The notes: a model not told the origin generated them from the letters alone. 64,000 nt of DNA from Sinorhizobium arboris LMG 14919 (GCF_000427465.1 NZ_ATYB01000014.1:584317-648316), one strand, 5' to 3'. Positions 19,826-28,591 are shown, counted from the first letter of the stretch. A program made the numbers and translations.

Positions 19826-22195
19826 TCAGCGCCGAGCGCCGAGCGCCGACCGGCTGTCGCCCTCGGCCGGCTTCGAGGCGAGCGCGACGTGGGACAGCGC
19901 CCAGATCGCCAGCTCGGCGAGCGGGAGCGGCTTGCTGATCAGATAGCCCTGGAAGCGGTCGCAGCCGGCCGCGGACAGCATGGCGAGTTTTTCCGCCGTA
20001 TCGACGCCTTCGCCGACCACGGCCATCTCCTTCGCGTGGCATAGCGCGATGACCGCTTTGAGCACCGCGAGGGATTTCGAAGCCGTCAGATTCGAGACGA
20101 GCGCCCGGTCTAGCTTGATCGTGTCGGCGGCATAATCGATGATCTGCTGAACCGACGTGTAGCCGGCACCGAAGTCGTCTATCGAAAGCCGGAAGCCTTT
20201 GCTCCTGAGCTCTTCCATATTCAGGCGCAATTGATCGCTGATTTGGACGGCGAACGTCTCGGTGAGCTCGATATCGATCGATCGCGCCTCCAGGCCGTAG
20301 CGCGCGAGGCAGTCCGAAAAATGCCCGCTGATCGACTTCGAGTGCAGTTCGGCCGAGGAGATGTTGATCGCCAGCACCGTGTCGGGCCCGAACAGCGCCT
20401 TTAGCTGGTGGCAGTCCGACATCGCCTTATCGATAACCCACCAGTCGATCTTGGTGAACAGACCGGAGCTCTCGGCGATCGGAACGAATTCATCGGGCGT
20501 CACATGGCCGAGGACCGGCGAGTGCCAGCGCAGCAATGCCTCGCAGCCGGTGACTTTGCCGCCGGTGTCGACGATCGGCATGTAGACCAGGTGAAACTGC
20601 TCGTCGGGATCGAGCGCCCGAAGCTCTTCCTGGATTTGCCGTTGGCGTGTGCGTTTGTCGTTGAGCGCGCGGGAGAAGCGGGCGGAGCGGTTCTTGCCGG
20701 CGCTTTTCGCCTGGTACATGGCCGCATCGGCATTCGAGATCAGTTCCGCGACCGAGCTCGCATCGTCAGGGCATACCGCCACGCCGATGCTTGCCGTGAC
20801 CGGATAGCGCTTGCCCGCCAGCTCGAACCCATCTGAAAACAGAGCGAGGATCGCAGCGCAGGTCTCGCGCACCGCTCCGTCGCCGGGCCGGGTGCGCAGC
20901 AGAACGGCAAATTCGTCCCCGGAAAGCCGCGCGAGAATGGCCGGCTCCTGTCCGCGCCTGCGCGTGATCGCCCCGACATCGCTGGCGATCCGCGCGGCGA
21001 GCGTTTTCAAAAGCTCATCGCCGACATCATGGCCGTGCTTGTCATTGACGAATTTGAAGTTATCGATGTCGATGAAAAGCAGGCTGCATTTCTCGACGGA
21101 TGCGACAGCCTCCTGGACGGCCTGCGTGGCCAGCATGTTGAAGCGCGCCCGGTTGGCGATGCCCGTCAACGTGTCTGTCCAGGAACTCCGCTGCACCAGC
21201 TGGAGCGACTGGACGGATCGGCGATGCATCTCCCGGATATTTCGGGTCAGACGGCCGATTTCACCGGCCTCGTCCACCTCCGCGATCTCCTCGCGCGCCC
21301 CCGCCATCACCGCCATGACATTGGTATCGAGCGTTGCGATCGGTCCCGTGATGAAGCGGCGGATGAGCACGATGATCAGCCAGATCGAGAAGAGGCTCAT
21401 GGCCACTGCGCCGAGGGCCAGAAGCACCTTCTGACGCAGCATCTGAGCGTCGAAATGCGTATCCGAGACCGTCAAGGTCGCATGCAGAGACGGCCCGAGA
21501 GGGACGCTCGCCGACAGGCCGTCGGTTACGGCAAGCGGCCAGGGCTGGAGGACGATGTCGGCGCCATATTCCTTTTTCAGCGCCGCCTGCAGCTTGAGAA
21601 AACGGTCGGGCTGCACCGCGACCTGCATCAGCAGTGCATTTGCCTTGTTGCTGGGGGCCGGTCGGCCCAAGGTTATCGGATCGGCGAAGAGGGAATAGAC
21701 GATCCGCGGCCTGTCGCCGGTGCCGTCGACATAAGTCCAGTCGCCGAGTTTCGATCCATTGGCCAGCTGGCGCGCGAGGTCGAGCTGTGCCTGGTCGATC
21801 TCCGCGAAGGGATCCCAGCTGTTTTCGAAGTAGTATTCGGTTTCCAGCTTGTTGTCGAGAATGGCGAAGGACAGGTAACCCGCTGGATCGTCCAGCAGCG
21901 ACTTCAGATTCTCCTGCAGCCGCACGCCAAGCGCGCTGGCGCGATATTTCTTGTCGGTTTCGGAGACGTATTGGCGCAGCGCGTTGCCGCCCAGGAGCGC
22001 ATTGAGGGCGCCCCGGCTGCGCCGGACCTCGTTCTGAAAGACGGCGGCGGCATGCTCGAGCCGTTGAGAAAGCTTTGCGTGCTCTAGCGCGCGGATGGAA
22101 CGGCTCTGCGCGACGTGAACAGACACGGCTGCCAGAAGATAGCCGGCCAGCACGACCGGAAAGATCAGGATGAGCGCACGCTTGCCGAGGGTCAC
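19826..22195 (-). CDS. mbaA: GGDEF-EAL cyclic-di-GMP enzyme, MbaA-like
   Basis: A 789-residue membrane enzyme. Order: N-terminal helix, periplasmic sensor of about 240 residues, second helix near residue 290 (LGAVAMSLFSIWLIIVLIRR), HAMP-like linker, GGDEF domain with the variant motif RLSGDEFAVLL, then an EAL domain with GCEALLRWHS, ELTETF, DDFGAGYTS and KLDRALV. Both catalytic domains look intact. The start is a GTG at 22195 inside the last codons of the binding-protein gene (GTGA overlap). This coupling and architecture match the NspS-MbaA polyamine signalling pair. The symbol rests on that analogy. Confidence 0.88.
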   Translation of the reverse strand: MTLGKRALILIFPVVLAGYLLAAVSVHVAQSRSIRALEHAKLSQRLEHAAAVFQNEVRRSRGALNALLGGNALRQYVSETDKKYRASALGVRLQENLKSLLDDPAGYLSFAILDNKLETEYYFENSWDPFAEIDQAQLDLARQLANGSKLGDWTYVDGTGDRPRIVYSLFADPITLGRPAPSNKANALLMQVAVQPDRFLKLQAALKKEYGADIVLQPWPLAVTDGLSASVPLGPSLHATLTVSDTHFDAQMLRQKVLLALGAVAMSLFSIWLIIVLIRRFITGPIATLDTNVMAVMAGAREEIAEVDEAGEIGRLTRNIREMHRRSVQSLQLVQRSSWTDTLTGIANRARFNMLATQAVQEAVASVEKCSLLFIDIDNFKFVNDKHGHDVGDELLKTLAARIASDVGAITRRRGQEPAILARLSGDEFAVLLRTRPGDGAVRETCAAILALFSDGFELAGKRYPVTASIGVAVCPDDASSVAELISNADAAMYQAKSAGKNRSARFSRALNDKRTRQRQIQEELRALDPDEQFHLVYMPIVDTGGKVTGCEALLRWHSPVLGHVTPDEFVPIAESSGLFTKIDWWVIDKAMSDCHQLKALFGPDTVLAINISSAELHSKSISGHFSDCLARYGLEARSIDIELTETFAVQISDQLRLNMEELRSKGFRLSIDDFGAGYTSVQQIIDYAADTIKLDRALVSNLTASKSLAVLKAVIALCHAKEMAVVGEGVDTAEKLAMLSAAGCDRFQGYLISKPLPLAELAIWALSHVALASKPAEGDSRSALGARR

Positions 22196-23229
22196 TGGAA
22201 GTTCGCCAACGTGTTGATGATGCGCCGGCGCGCCTCTATCGACCGGACGGACAGTTCCTTGTGGTGCTGGTTTTTCGCCATGATTTCGGACGGGGGGTAG
22301 ATTTCCGGATCGGAGCGCATGGTCTCCGGAAGGAGCTTGAGCGCCACGCTGCTTGCAGTCGGCATATTGAGCGCGAGCGCGTTGGCGGCGGCGGCCTCCG
22401 GCGACGCGATGAAGTTCAGGAACTCGATAGCCCGCTGCTTGCGGGGCGATTCGGCCGCGACGGAAAAACAGTCGAGCCACGACAAGGTGCCCTCTTTCGG
22501 GACTGAATAGCGCCACAGCCCCGCCTTGCCGGCTTTGTTGTTGAGGACGTGCTGATCGCCGCTGTAGCCGAGTGCCAGATGTATCTCCCCGGCCAAGGCC
22601 GGGTCCTGGATCGAGGTGACGACGTAGTCGTAGGTCAGAACGAAAGGGGCCTGCGCCTTCAGGAGCTCGAATGCAGCCCTCAGGGTCTCCGTGTCGTCGG
22701 CATTGAGAGAGGCGCCGAGCAGCATCAACGGTGGCACGAAAATCTCGCTGTGATCGTCGAACATGGCGATGTGCTTCCGAAGCGCCGGTGCAGGGCGCAT
22801 CATGTCCTGCCAGGATGTCGGCGGTTGCTTGACCACATCGGAGCGGTAAAGAATGCCCACAGTGCCCCAGAAGTAGGGAAGGCCGTAACCGGCGCAGGTT
22901 TTGCGCCGTTCCGGGGCATAGTCCTTGAGTGCGGCAAGGTTGGCATCGGAGATCGGCTCGAGGACGCCTTTCCGCCCGAAAAGCATCGCGCCGTTCTCAT
23001 CGACGATGACAAGATCGATGTTGCGGCCGGGATCGGCGAGAATCTCGTCTCGGGCGTCATCGCTGTCGAAATTTATCTGGCGGATGGAAACGCCCGTCTT
23101 CTCCGTCCAGCGGTCGATCAGGCCCTGATCGATATAGTCTTCCCAGATCAGCAGGTTAAGCGTTTCGGCCCGGCTTGCGGAAGCGCAAAGCAGTGCTGCC
23201 AGAACGACAATGGCCCCACATTTCCTCAT
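22192..23229 (-). CDS. nspS: Periplasmic polyamine-type binding protein, NspS-like
   Basis: A 345-residue PotD-class solute-binding protein. After a signal peptide (MRKCGAIVVLAALLCASASRA) comes LNLLIWEDYIDQGLIDRWTEKTG, the standard opening of spermidine/putrescine binding proteins, then GLPYFWGTVGILYRSD. No ABC permease or ATPase lies nearby. Instead it overlaps a GGDEF-EAL gene, so it more likely reports ligand to that enzyme than feeds a transporter. AGGGG precedes ATG 23229. The ligand is not readable from sequence. Confidence 0.85.
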   Translation of the reverse strand: MRKCGAIVVLAALLCASASRAETLNLLIWEDYIDQGLIDRWTEKTGVSIRQINFDSDDARDEILADPGRNIDLVIVDENGAMLFGRKGVLEPISDANLAALKDYAPERRKTCAGYGLPYFWGTVGILYRSDVVKQPPTSWQDMMRPAPALRKHIAMFDDHSEIFVPPLMLLGASLNADDTETLRAAFELLKAQAPFVLTYDYVVTSIQDPALAGEIHLALGYSGDQHVLNNKAGKAGLWRYSVPKEGTLSWLDCFSVAAESPRKQRAIEFLNFIASPEAAAANALALNMPTASSVALKLLPETMRSDPEIYPPSEIMAKNQHHKELSVRSIEARRRIINTLANFQ

Positions 23230-23331
23230 TCTTCGCCCCTGCTCACCCCCATCGCCGGACGCTATCCGGCAATGATTGAGGAATGCTTACGCCAGGAGCA
23301 AAGACTGAAAACGCGGAGCGGCAGCAGCCCC

Positions 23332-24528
23332 TTATCGCGCGGGCAGCTTCGGCAGAAACACCGTGAGCAGTCCAAGGAGCGGCAGGTAGGAGCAGATCTT
23401 ATAGACGAACTCGATGCCCTGCCGGTCGGCGAAGATCCCGAGCACCGCGGCGCCCATGCCGCCTGCGCCGAAGGCGAAGCCGAAGAAGACGCCGGCGATA
23501 AGTCCCACCCGGCCCGGAACGAGTTCCTGCGCGAAGACGACGATTGCCGAGAACGCGGACGAAAAGATGAGGCCGATGATGACGCTCAATACGCCCGTCC
23601 AGAACAGGTTCGCATAGGGCAGCAGAAGGGTGAACGGGACGACGCCGAGGATCGAGAACCAGATCACGAAGCGGGCACCGTAGCGATCGCCGATCGGGCC
23701 GCCGAGGAAGGTGCCTGCGGCCGCCGAACCGAGAAACAGGAACAGCATCAGTTGCGCCTGCTGTACGCTGGTGCCGAATTTTTCAATGACGAAAAAGGTG
23801 AAATAGCTCGAGATGCTCGTGAGATAGACGTTCTTCGTCGCCGTCAGCAGTACGAGAATTGCGATCGTCCACAACACCCGCGCTTTCGGCAGCGGCAGCG
23901 CGCGGCTGGGAACGGGACGGCTCATGGTCGAGCGGCGGTGGCGCACATACCAGGTGCTGACCCAGGAAAGCACGAAGAAACCGGTGATTGCGACGATGGA
24001 GAACCACCCGAGGCTGCCCTGGCCGAAAGGAAGGACAATAAACGCTGCGAGCAGCGGCCCGAGCGCGCTTCCGGCATTGCCGCCGACCTGGAACAGCGAC
24101 TGGGCCAATCCGTGGCGGCCGCCCGAAGCGAGCCGGGCGACGCGGGAGGATTCGGGGTGGAAGATCGCCGATCCGATGCCGATCAGGCTCGCTGCGACGA
24201 GCAGCATCCAGAAGTGGTCGGCACTGGCGAGAAGCAGGAGACCCATGCAGGTCGAGAGCATGGCGAACGGCAGCGAATAGGGCAGCGCCCAACGGTCCGT
24301 CACAATGCCGACGGCGGGCTGCAGCATCGACGCCGTCACCTGGAAGGTGAACGTCAAAAGGCCGATCTGTACGAAATCGAGGGCATAGTTTTCCTTGAGC
24401 AAAGGATAGAGCGCCGTCAGCAGCGACTGCATGATGTCGTTCAGCATATGACAGAAGCTGACAGCGAGAATAACCGAGAATGCTGTCTTTTCCGGACTGA
24501 TATTGCCCGCCGACGTGACCGTTGCCAT
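23332..24528 (-). CDS. MFS exporter of the fosmidomycin resistance (Fsr) type
   Basis: A 398-residue major facilitator protein with 12 predicted membrane helices. The GIGSAIFHPESSRVARLASGGRHGLAQS loop is diagnostic of the Fsr group, exporters linked to fosmidomycin and other small-molecule resistance. The real substrate here is unknown. Its start is 114 bases from a divergent AraC-type regulator, which is the likely controller. nspS follows 102 bases downstream on the same strand. Confidence 0.88.
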   Translation of the reverse strand: MATVTSAGNISPEKTAFSVILAVSFCHMLNDIMQSLLTALYPLLKENYALDFVQIGLLTFTFQVTASMLQPAVGIVTDRWALPYSLPFAMLSTCMGLLLLASADHFWMLLVAASLIGIGSAIFHPESSRVARLASGGRHGLAQSLFQVGGNAGSALGPLLAAFIVLPFGQGSLGWFSIVAITGFFVLSWVSTWYVRHRRSTMSRPVPSRALPLPKARVLWTIAILVLLTATKNVYLTSISSYFTFFVIEKFGTSVQQAQLMLFLFLGSAAAGTFLGGPIGDRYGARFVIWFSILGVVPFTLLLPYANLFWTGVLSVIIGLIFSSAFSAIVVFAQELVPGRVGLIAGVFFGFAFGAGGMGAAVLGIFADRQGIEFVYKICSYLPLLGLLTVFLPKLPAR

Positions 24529-24641
24529 GGAACGTTTCCCTTCGAGGCGGCTCGCCAGGGGGAGCCTTTTCGGCCATCTCTAGACGGCTTGTCGCTGGCC
24601 TGCTTTTGTGATTTGGTCGATTTCTTTCGTGAGTGGGCCAG

Positions 24642-25451
24642 ATGGCGAAATCCGACACGCTGCCAAAGTTGCCGGACGCGGACCATTTCAGAAGTCTGGA
24701 GTGGATCGAGAAGGCGAACGCGCCCGTCCTCGCGATCGGGCGGGATTACGCCTGCGGACTCACCGTGCCCTCCCACAGCCACAGTCGAACGCAACTCTGG
24801 TGGGCGCGTTCGGGAGTGGTGCTCGTCTATACGTCGGGCGGGCGGTGGATGATTCCCCCCGGCCATGCCCTGCTGATCCCCGCCGGGATCGAGCACTCGG
24901 CCGAGATGGTCAGCGACGTCCGAATGCATTCCATCTATATCCTGCCGGAGGCGAGCGAGGCGCGCCGGCCCCTCGTTTTGGAGATGAGCACGCTCGTCGG
25001 CAGCCTCATCGACGAACTCGTCAGCGCCGGGAACGAAGCTTCGTCCGAACGGCGCGAAGGCCTGATCATGGAGTTGCTGCTCACGGAAATCCCGCGGCTC
25101 AGCCAGCGCCCTTTGGGTCTGCCTTTCCCGCGCGACCGCAAGCTCGCTCTCCTCTGCCGGCAATTTCTGGAGGCGCCATCGGCATCCGCAAATACCGATG
25201 CGTGGGCGGCTCGCATGGGCATCAGCCGGCGTTCATTCACGCGGCTCTTCCGCCAGGAGACGGGCGTGAGCTTCGTCACGTGGCGCCAGCACGCCTGCAT
25301 CTTCGCCTCGCTGCCGCGCATCGCGGACGGCGAGCCGATCACCACCGTAGCGCTCGACGCGGGCTACGAAAACGTCGCCGCCTTCACGACCATGTTCCGC
25401 CGCATGCTGGGTGCACCGCCGAGCGTCTACCTCCGCGACCAGCGGACCTGA
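24642..25451 (+). CDS. AraC family transcriptional regulator
   Basis: A 269-residue regulator. The N-terminal cupin-type sensor (VPSHSHSRTQLWWARSGVVLVYTSGG ... PPGHALLIPAGIEHSAEM) precedes a two-helix-turn-helix AraC domain over the last 100 residues (WAARMGISRRSFTRLFRQETGVSF, ALDAGYENVAAFTTMFRRMLG). It is divergent from the Fsr-type exporter and probably regulates it. ATG 24642 is used; a GTG at 24633 is possible. Confidence 0.9.
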   Translation: MAKSDTLPKLPDADHFRSLEWIEKANAPVLAIGRDYACGLTVPSHSHSRTQLWWARSGVVLVYTSGGRWMIPPGHALLIPAGIEHSAEMVSDVRMHSIYILPEASEARRPLVLEMSTLVGSLIDELVSAGNEASSERREGLIMELLLTEIPRLSQRPLGLPFPRDRKLALLCRQFLEAPSASANTDAWAARMGISRRSFTRLFRQETGVSFVTWRQHACIFASLPRIADGEPITTVALDAGYENVAAFTTMFRRMLGAPPSVYLRDQRT

Positions 25452-25579
25452 CGGGCGTCGGCTTTTTTCGTGGAATAGCTTTACTGCATGTGTCCTTAAT
25501 CGCATCCGATTAAAGGACAGAACATGCAGCAGATCAAAGTGCTACAGCGACCTTTGCGCGTCTGATGGGTGCGCGCAGG

Positions 25580-25630
25580 TCTTAGTATTAGTATGGTATT
25601 AGTCTTAGTATTAGTCTTAGTCTTAGTCTA
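25580..25630. repeat. Tandem T(C/A)TTAG hexamer array
   Basis: About eight consecutive hexamers of the form TCTTAG or TATTAG, with one 5-base variant TATGG at 25592-25596. The array is AT-rich in a GC-rich genome and ends directly against a perfect hairpin (25630-25652). It lies about 180 bases upstream of the porin gene. Confidence 0.85.
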
Positions 25631-25652
25631 ATCTGCGGTATCACCGCAGATT
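25630..25652. promoter_or_regulatory. Perfect 9-bp hairpin after the hexamer array
   Basis: AATCTGCGG (25630-25638), loop TATCA, CCGCAGATT (25644-25652). There is no T tract on the + strand. It could be an operator, an RNA structure in the porin leader, or a terminator; I cannot choose. Confidence 0.55.
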
Positions 25653-25807
25653 GACGCGAGTTCTGAAGCTGAATCGATGCTGCTAATGGAATCGTAAGGC
25701 CTTGCCGAAGATAAGGACACGCTGTATAACGTGAGCAGTCACTCCTTATACGTCATTGAGGCACGTTCCGGGTTCCCTTCACCGATAAACTAGTCTTCGG
25801 AGTATGG

Positions 25808-26614
25808 ATGCGAATACATGTTGTTTTTCTTGCGTCTCAGGCGTTTCTTCTTGCAGCCGGATCCGCCGCTGCCGAAGAAAGCCGGTATCCCTGGTCGGGA
25901 GACTGGTATCTGAAGATCGGGGCTACAGGTTTTCTCGGCCCGGAATATGAAGGCGCTTCGAAGCGTGTGCTCCAGGCGGCGCCGCTCGTTTCGCTCGGCA
26001 AGGCGGGCAGCGCCGTGCGCTTTTCGTCGCGCAACGACAACATGTCCTACGCCCTGATCGATCAAGGCCATTTCCGCGCCGGTGCGGTCGGCAAGCTGAT
26101 TTTCGAGCGTACCGAAAATGACTCGAGCGATCTTAACGGACTGGACCATCCCAAGTTCGGCGGGGAACTCGGCGGTTTCGCAGAGGTCTATCCCACGGAC
26201 TGGATGCGTCTTCGCGCCGAGATTCGTCAGGGTATCCGCAGCCATCATGGGGTGGTCGCGGATGTTGCAGCCGACGCCTTCACCGATGTCAGCGACACCG
26301 TCCGCGTCTCGGCCGGTCCGCGAGTGACCGCGGCATCGAGCGATTATTTCGGCGCCTATTTTGGTGTCAACGCCGCAGAATCGGCGGCCTCGGGACTCGC
26401 CACCTATGAACCGGGCGGCGGTATTCACTCCGCGGGTCTTGGCGCGGAGATCAACTGGATGGCGACCGAGAAGCTGGAGACCGGTGCCTATGCCGAATAT
26501 CGGCGACTGATGGGCGCCGCCGCCGATTCGAGTCTCGTACGCGAGCGCGGCAGCCGCAACCAGTTCCTCCTGGGGGTGTCCGCAACCTATCGCTTCGATT
26601 TCACGCTACCCTGA
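25808..26614 (+). CDS. MipA/OmpV family outer-membrane protein
   Basis: A 268-residue outer-membrane barrel protein. The signal peptide is MRIHVVFLASQAFLLAAGSAAA. WYLKIGATGFLGPEYEGASKRVLQAAPLVS is the MipA/OmpV opening, followed by alternating strands and a C-terminal aromatic strand (FLLGVSATYRFDF). ATG 25808 follows CGGAG; an overlapping ATG at 25804 is out of frame. Family roles include porin-like uptake and scaffolding of murein hydrolases; the specific role is unknown. Its leader carries the hexamer array. Confidence 0.85.
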   Translation: MRIHVVFLASQAFLLAAGSAAAEESRYPWSGDWYLKIGATGFLGPEYEGASKRVLQAAPLVSLGKAGSAVRFSSRNDNMSYALIDQGHFRAGAVGKLIFERTENDSSDLNGLDHPKFGGELGGFAEVYPTDWMRLRAEIRQGIRSHHGVVADVAADAFTDVSDTVRVSAGPRVTAASSDYFGAYFGVNAAESAASGLATYEPGGGIHSAGLGAEINWMATEKLETGAYAEYRRLMGAAADSSLVRERGSRNQFLLGVSATYRFDFTLP

Positions 26615-26690
26615 CGAGTCTTTCCGGACGAAGCGGGTGGAACGAAACGCGGCGCTTGACCGGCAGGTCTTGCGGGGCCAAACAGTGGTC

Positions 26691-27650
26691 ATGGACAGTT
26701 CTTCCACCGATTCCGGCCGCGTGCACGACGCGCCGTCCAACAACTGGGTCTACCGGGTTCTGCCGCGGCCGCTATGGCCCTATGCGCAGCTTGCCCGCTG
26801 GGACCGGCCGATCGGCTGGCAATTGCTCCTGTGGCCATGCCTCTGGTCGGCGGCGATGGCGTCCGGAGCGGCCGCATCGCTCGGCGGCTTCTCGCCCCAG
26901 CGCTTCCTTTTCCATATCTTTCTCTTCGTTGTCGGGGCGATCGCCATGCGCGGCGCCGGCTGCACCTACAATGACATCGTCGATCACGACATCGATATGG
27001 AAGTGGCGCGCACGCGCTCTCGGCCGCTGCCTTCCGGTCGCGTTACGCGTTTTCGGGCCAAGGCATTCATGCTGTTGCAGGCCTTTGTGGGTCTTGCCGT
27101 GTTGTTGCAGTTCAACGGTTTCACGATTTTTCTCGGCTTCCTGTCGCTGGCGCTGGTCGCGATCTACCCGTTTGCCAAGCGATTCACGGACTGGCCGCAA
27201 TTCTTCCTCGGCCTTGCTTTCTCCTGGGGCGCGGTCATGGGCTGGGCGGCGGAATTCGGCGGCCTGTCGCTGGCCGCGGTCGTCCTTTATGCCGCTGCGA
27301 TCGCCTGGACCATCGGCTACGACACCATCTATGCCTATCAGGACAGGGAGGACGACGAACTGATCGGCGTTCGATCCACCGCGCGCCGCTTCGGCGACAA
27401 TCCACGACCGTGGCTCATCGGACTGTACGGGATTGCGGTTCTTCTGATGTTTTTCGCTTTCGCGGCGGCGGGCGCCGGATTCTTCGCCTATGTCGGGCTC
27501 GTGGCGGCCGCGGCTATGCTCGCCTACCAGATCCTCGTATTGAACATCCACGATCCGTTGCAATGCCTTGCGCTGTTCAAGTTCAACGGCGTCGTCGGTC
27601 TTATCATCTTTGCCGGACTTGTGCTCTCGCTCGTCGTGCGGCTCATATGA
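26691..27650 (+). CDS. ubiA: 4-hydroxybenzoate polyprenyltransferase
   Basis: A 319-residue membrane prenyltransferase that joins the polyprenyl chain (made by IspB, 7.1-8.1 kb) to 4-hydroxybenzoate in ubiquinone synthesis. Both Asp motifs are visible: YNDIVDHDIDMEVARTRSRPLPSG and YAYQDREDDELIGVRST. Eight to nine helices are predicted. ATG 26691 is used; GTG 26637 would add 18 residues not expected in the family. Confidence 0.94.
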   Translation: MDSSSTDSGRVHDAPSNNWVYRVLPRPLWPYAQLARWDRPIGWQLLLWPCLWSAAMASGAAASLGGFSPQRFLFHIFLFVVGAIAMRGAGCTYNDIVDHDIDMEVARTRSRPLPSGRVTRFRAKAFMLLQAFVGLAVLLQFNGFTIFLGFLSLALVAIYPFAKRFTDWPQFFLGLAFSWGAVMGWAAEFGGLSLAAVVLYAAAIAWTIGYDTIYAYQDREDDELIGVRSTARRFGDNPRPWLIGLYGIAVLLMFFAFAAAGAGFFAYVGLVAAAAMLAYQILVLNIHDPLQCLALFKFNGVVGLIIFAGLVLSLVVRLI

Positions 27651-27653
27651 AAA

Positions 27654-27674
27654 ATCCTCCGGAATCCGGAGGAT
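27654..27674 (-). terminator. Hairpin terminator, mainly for the minus strand
   Basis: A 9-bp stem ATCCTCCGG/CCGGAGGAT with a 3-base loop starts four bases after the ubiA stop. Read on the minus strand it is followed by TTTT, so it fits as terminator for the 35-codon gene at 27728-27835. It may also end ubiA. Confidence 0.75.
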
Positions 27675-27727
27675 CGCTGCCCGCATGATGCAGGTAAGAT
27701 TGTCTCGGCAGGCCGTCCGAGCGGTCC

Positions 27728-27835
27728 TTACGCCCAGCTCGGTTCAGCCTCTGGCTGGCGGCTTTGAACTGCGGTTTGTCTGCCGACAAGGGCTCGAATG
27801 GCGGCGAGGGTCGCGAGAAGGCGCTTGCGGATCAT
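27728..27835 (-). CDS. Candidate 35-residue small protein
   Basis: A short open frame, MIRKRLLATLAAIRALVGRQ then TAVQSRQPEAEPSWA and TAA. The first 20 residues form a positively charged amphipathic or hydrophobic helix. AAGGAG lies five bases before the ATG, an almost ideal ribosome site, and a terminator-like hairpin with a T run follows 54 bases after the stop. These three signals together make a real gene plausible. No family is recognised. Confidence 0.5.
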   Translation of the reverse strand: MIRKRLLATLAAIRALVGRQTAVQSRQPEAEPSWA

Positions 27836-27966
27836 GTTGTCTCCTTCATCTGTGTCCTTGGTCAGGAATCGCTTATGCCATGAAGAAGGCGGCGCATTTG
27901 TTTCGGTGGTAACACTTGCTCGCCTCGGGGAAGAACCCGTGATCGCGGTAAGCGCGCCAAAAAGGA

Positions 27967-27990
27967 AAGCCGGCCGCGAAGGGCCGGCTT
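27967..27990 (-). terminator. Terminator of the DUF6101 gene
   Basis: A 9-bp perfect stem AAGCCGGCC/GGCCGGCTT with a 6-base loop. On the minus strand it is followed by TCCTTTTT and lies 35 bases after the DUF6101 stop. Confidence 0.8.
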
Positions 27991-28024
27991 GCTGCTGAAT
28001 GTGTTGAGGTGCGATACCCCGAGA

Positions 28025-28591
28025 TCAGGCGCGGGCGATGATTTCGCGGCCGTCGATCTTCATCTGGATGCCGAGACTGCCGGTGGAGCGGCGCACGAGA
28101 AAGCGTGGCCGGCGCTCGGCGAAGAAGGAATGGCGGCGGCGCGGTTTCGCGGGAGCGGCACGGACATCGCCTATGTGCTCCTCGAGCGGCCGCGCGACCC
28201 CGTCGGCCTCCACCATCAGCATCGGAATGCGATAGGCCTCGGCCCAGGCGCGCCAATCGGCCGCGATATCCGAAAGATCATGCGCGACGAGCAGCGGAAT
28301 GGAGAGATCCGGATCATCGTGATGAAGTTCGAGCGTCACTGTTACCTCCCCGTCGCCATGGTCGATCGCCCGCGCCGCCACGCCCTTGAAAGCTCGCGCC
28401 GGCAGAGCGATCGAAAGCGGCAGGCCACTGGATGGTAGCACCTTGCGCAGCACAGCGCCACGCTCGTCAAGGCTGATGCTGACATTCCCTGTGTGCCCGC
28501 GCAGCATGTAGCTTGCTTGCTGCGGAAAGCGCTTCGGGTCAAGTCTGAGCGTGTTTTCGACCCAAGCCGGTTGAGAGAGTGTATTGCGCAT
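28025..28591 (-). CDS. DUF6101-type conserved rhizobial protein
   Basis: A 188-residue protein with no signal peptide or membrane helix. It begins MRNTLSQPAWVENTLRLDP and carries an Arg-rich segment (KPRRRHSFFAERRPRFLVRR) near residue 150. I associate it with DUF6101, a rhizobial family of unknown function; that label is from memory. It has its own terminator and is divergent from the DUF1217 gene. Confidence 0.7.
   Translation of the reverse strand: MRNTLSQPAWVENTLRLDPKRFPQQASYMLRGHTGNVSISLDERGAVLRKVLPSSGLPLSIALPARAFKGVAARAIDHGDGEVTVTLELHHDDPDLSIPLLVAHDLSDIAADWRAWAEAYRIPMLMVEADGVARPLEEHIGDVRAAPAKPRRRHSFFAERRPRFLVRRSTGSLGIQMKIDGREIIARA

Larger units (their letters stand above)
25452..25807. 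other. 356-base gene-free leader with repeats
   Basis: No gene is supported. The stretch holds the hexamer array and hairpin listed separately, plus an AT-richer segment 25680-25800 leading to the CGGAG ribosome site of the porin. The promoter of the MipA-like gene must be here, but I see no confident -35/-10 pair. Confidence 0.5.

Noticed and set aside
22549..24852. A 767-codon open frame on the + strand
   Set aside because: It is antisense to nspS and the Fsr-type exporter, both with clear families. Its product is rich in Arg/Asp/Glu, the usual mirror of GC-rich codon use.
25580..25630. CRISPR-like array
   Set aside because: Units are six bases with no spacers, and no cas gene is present.
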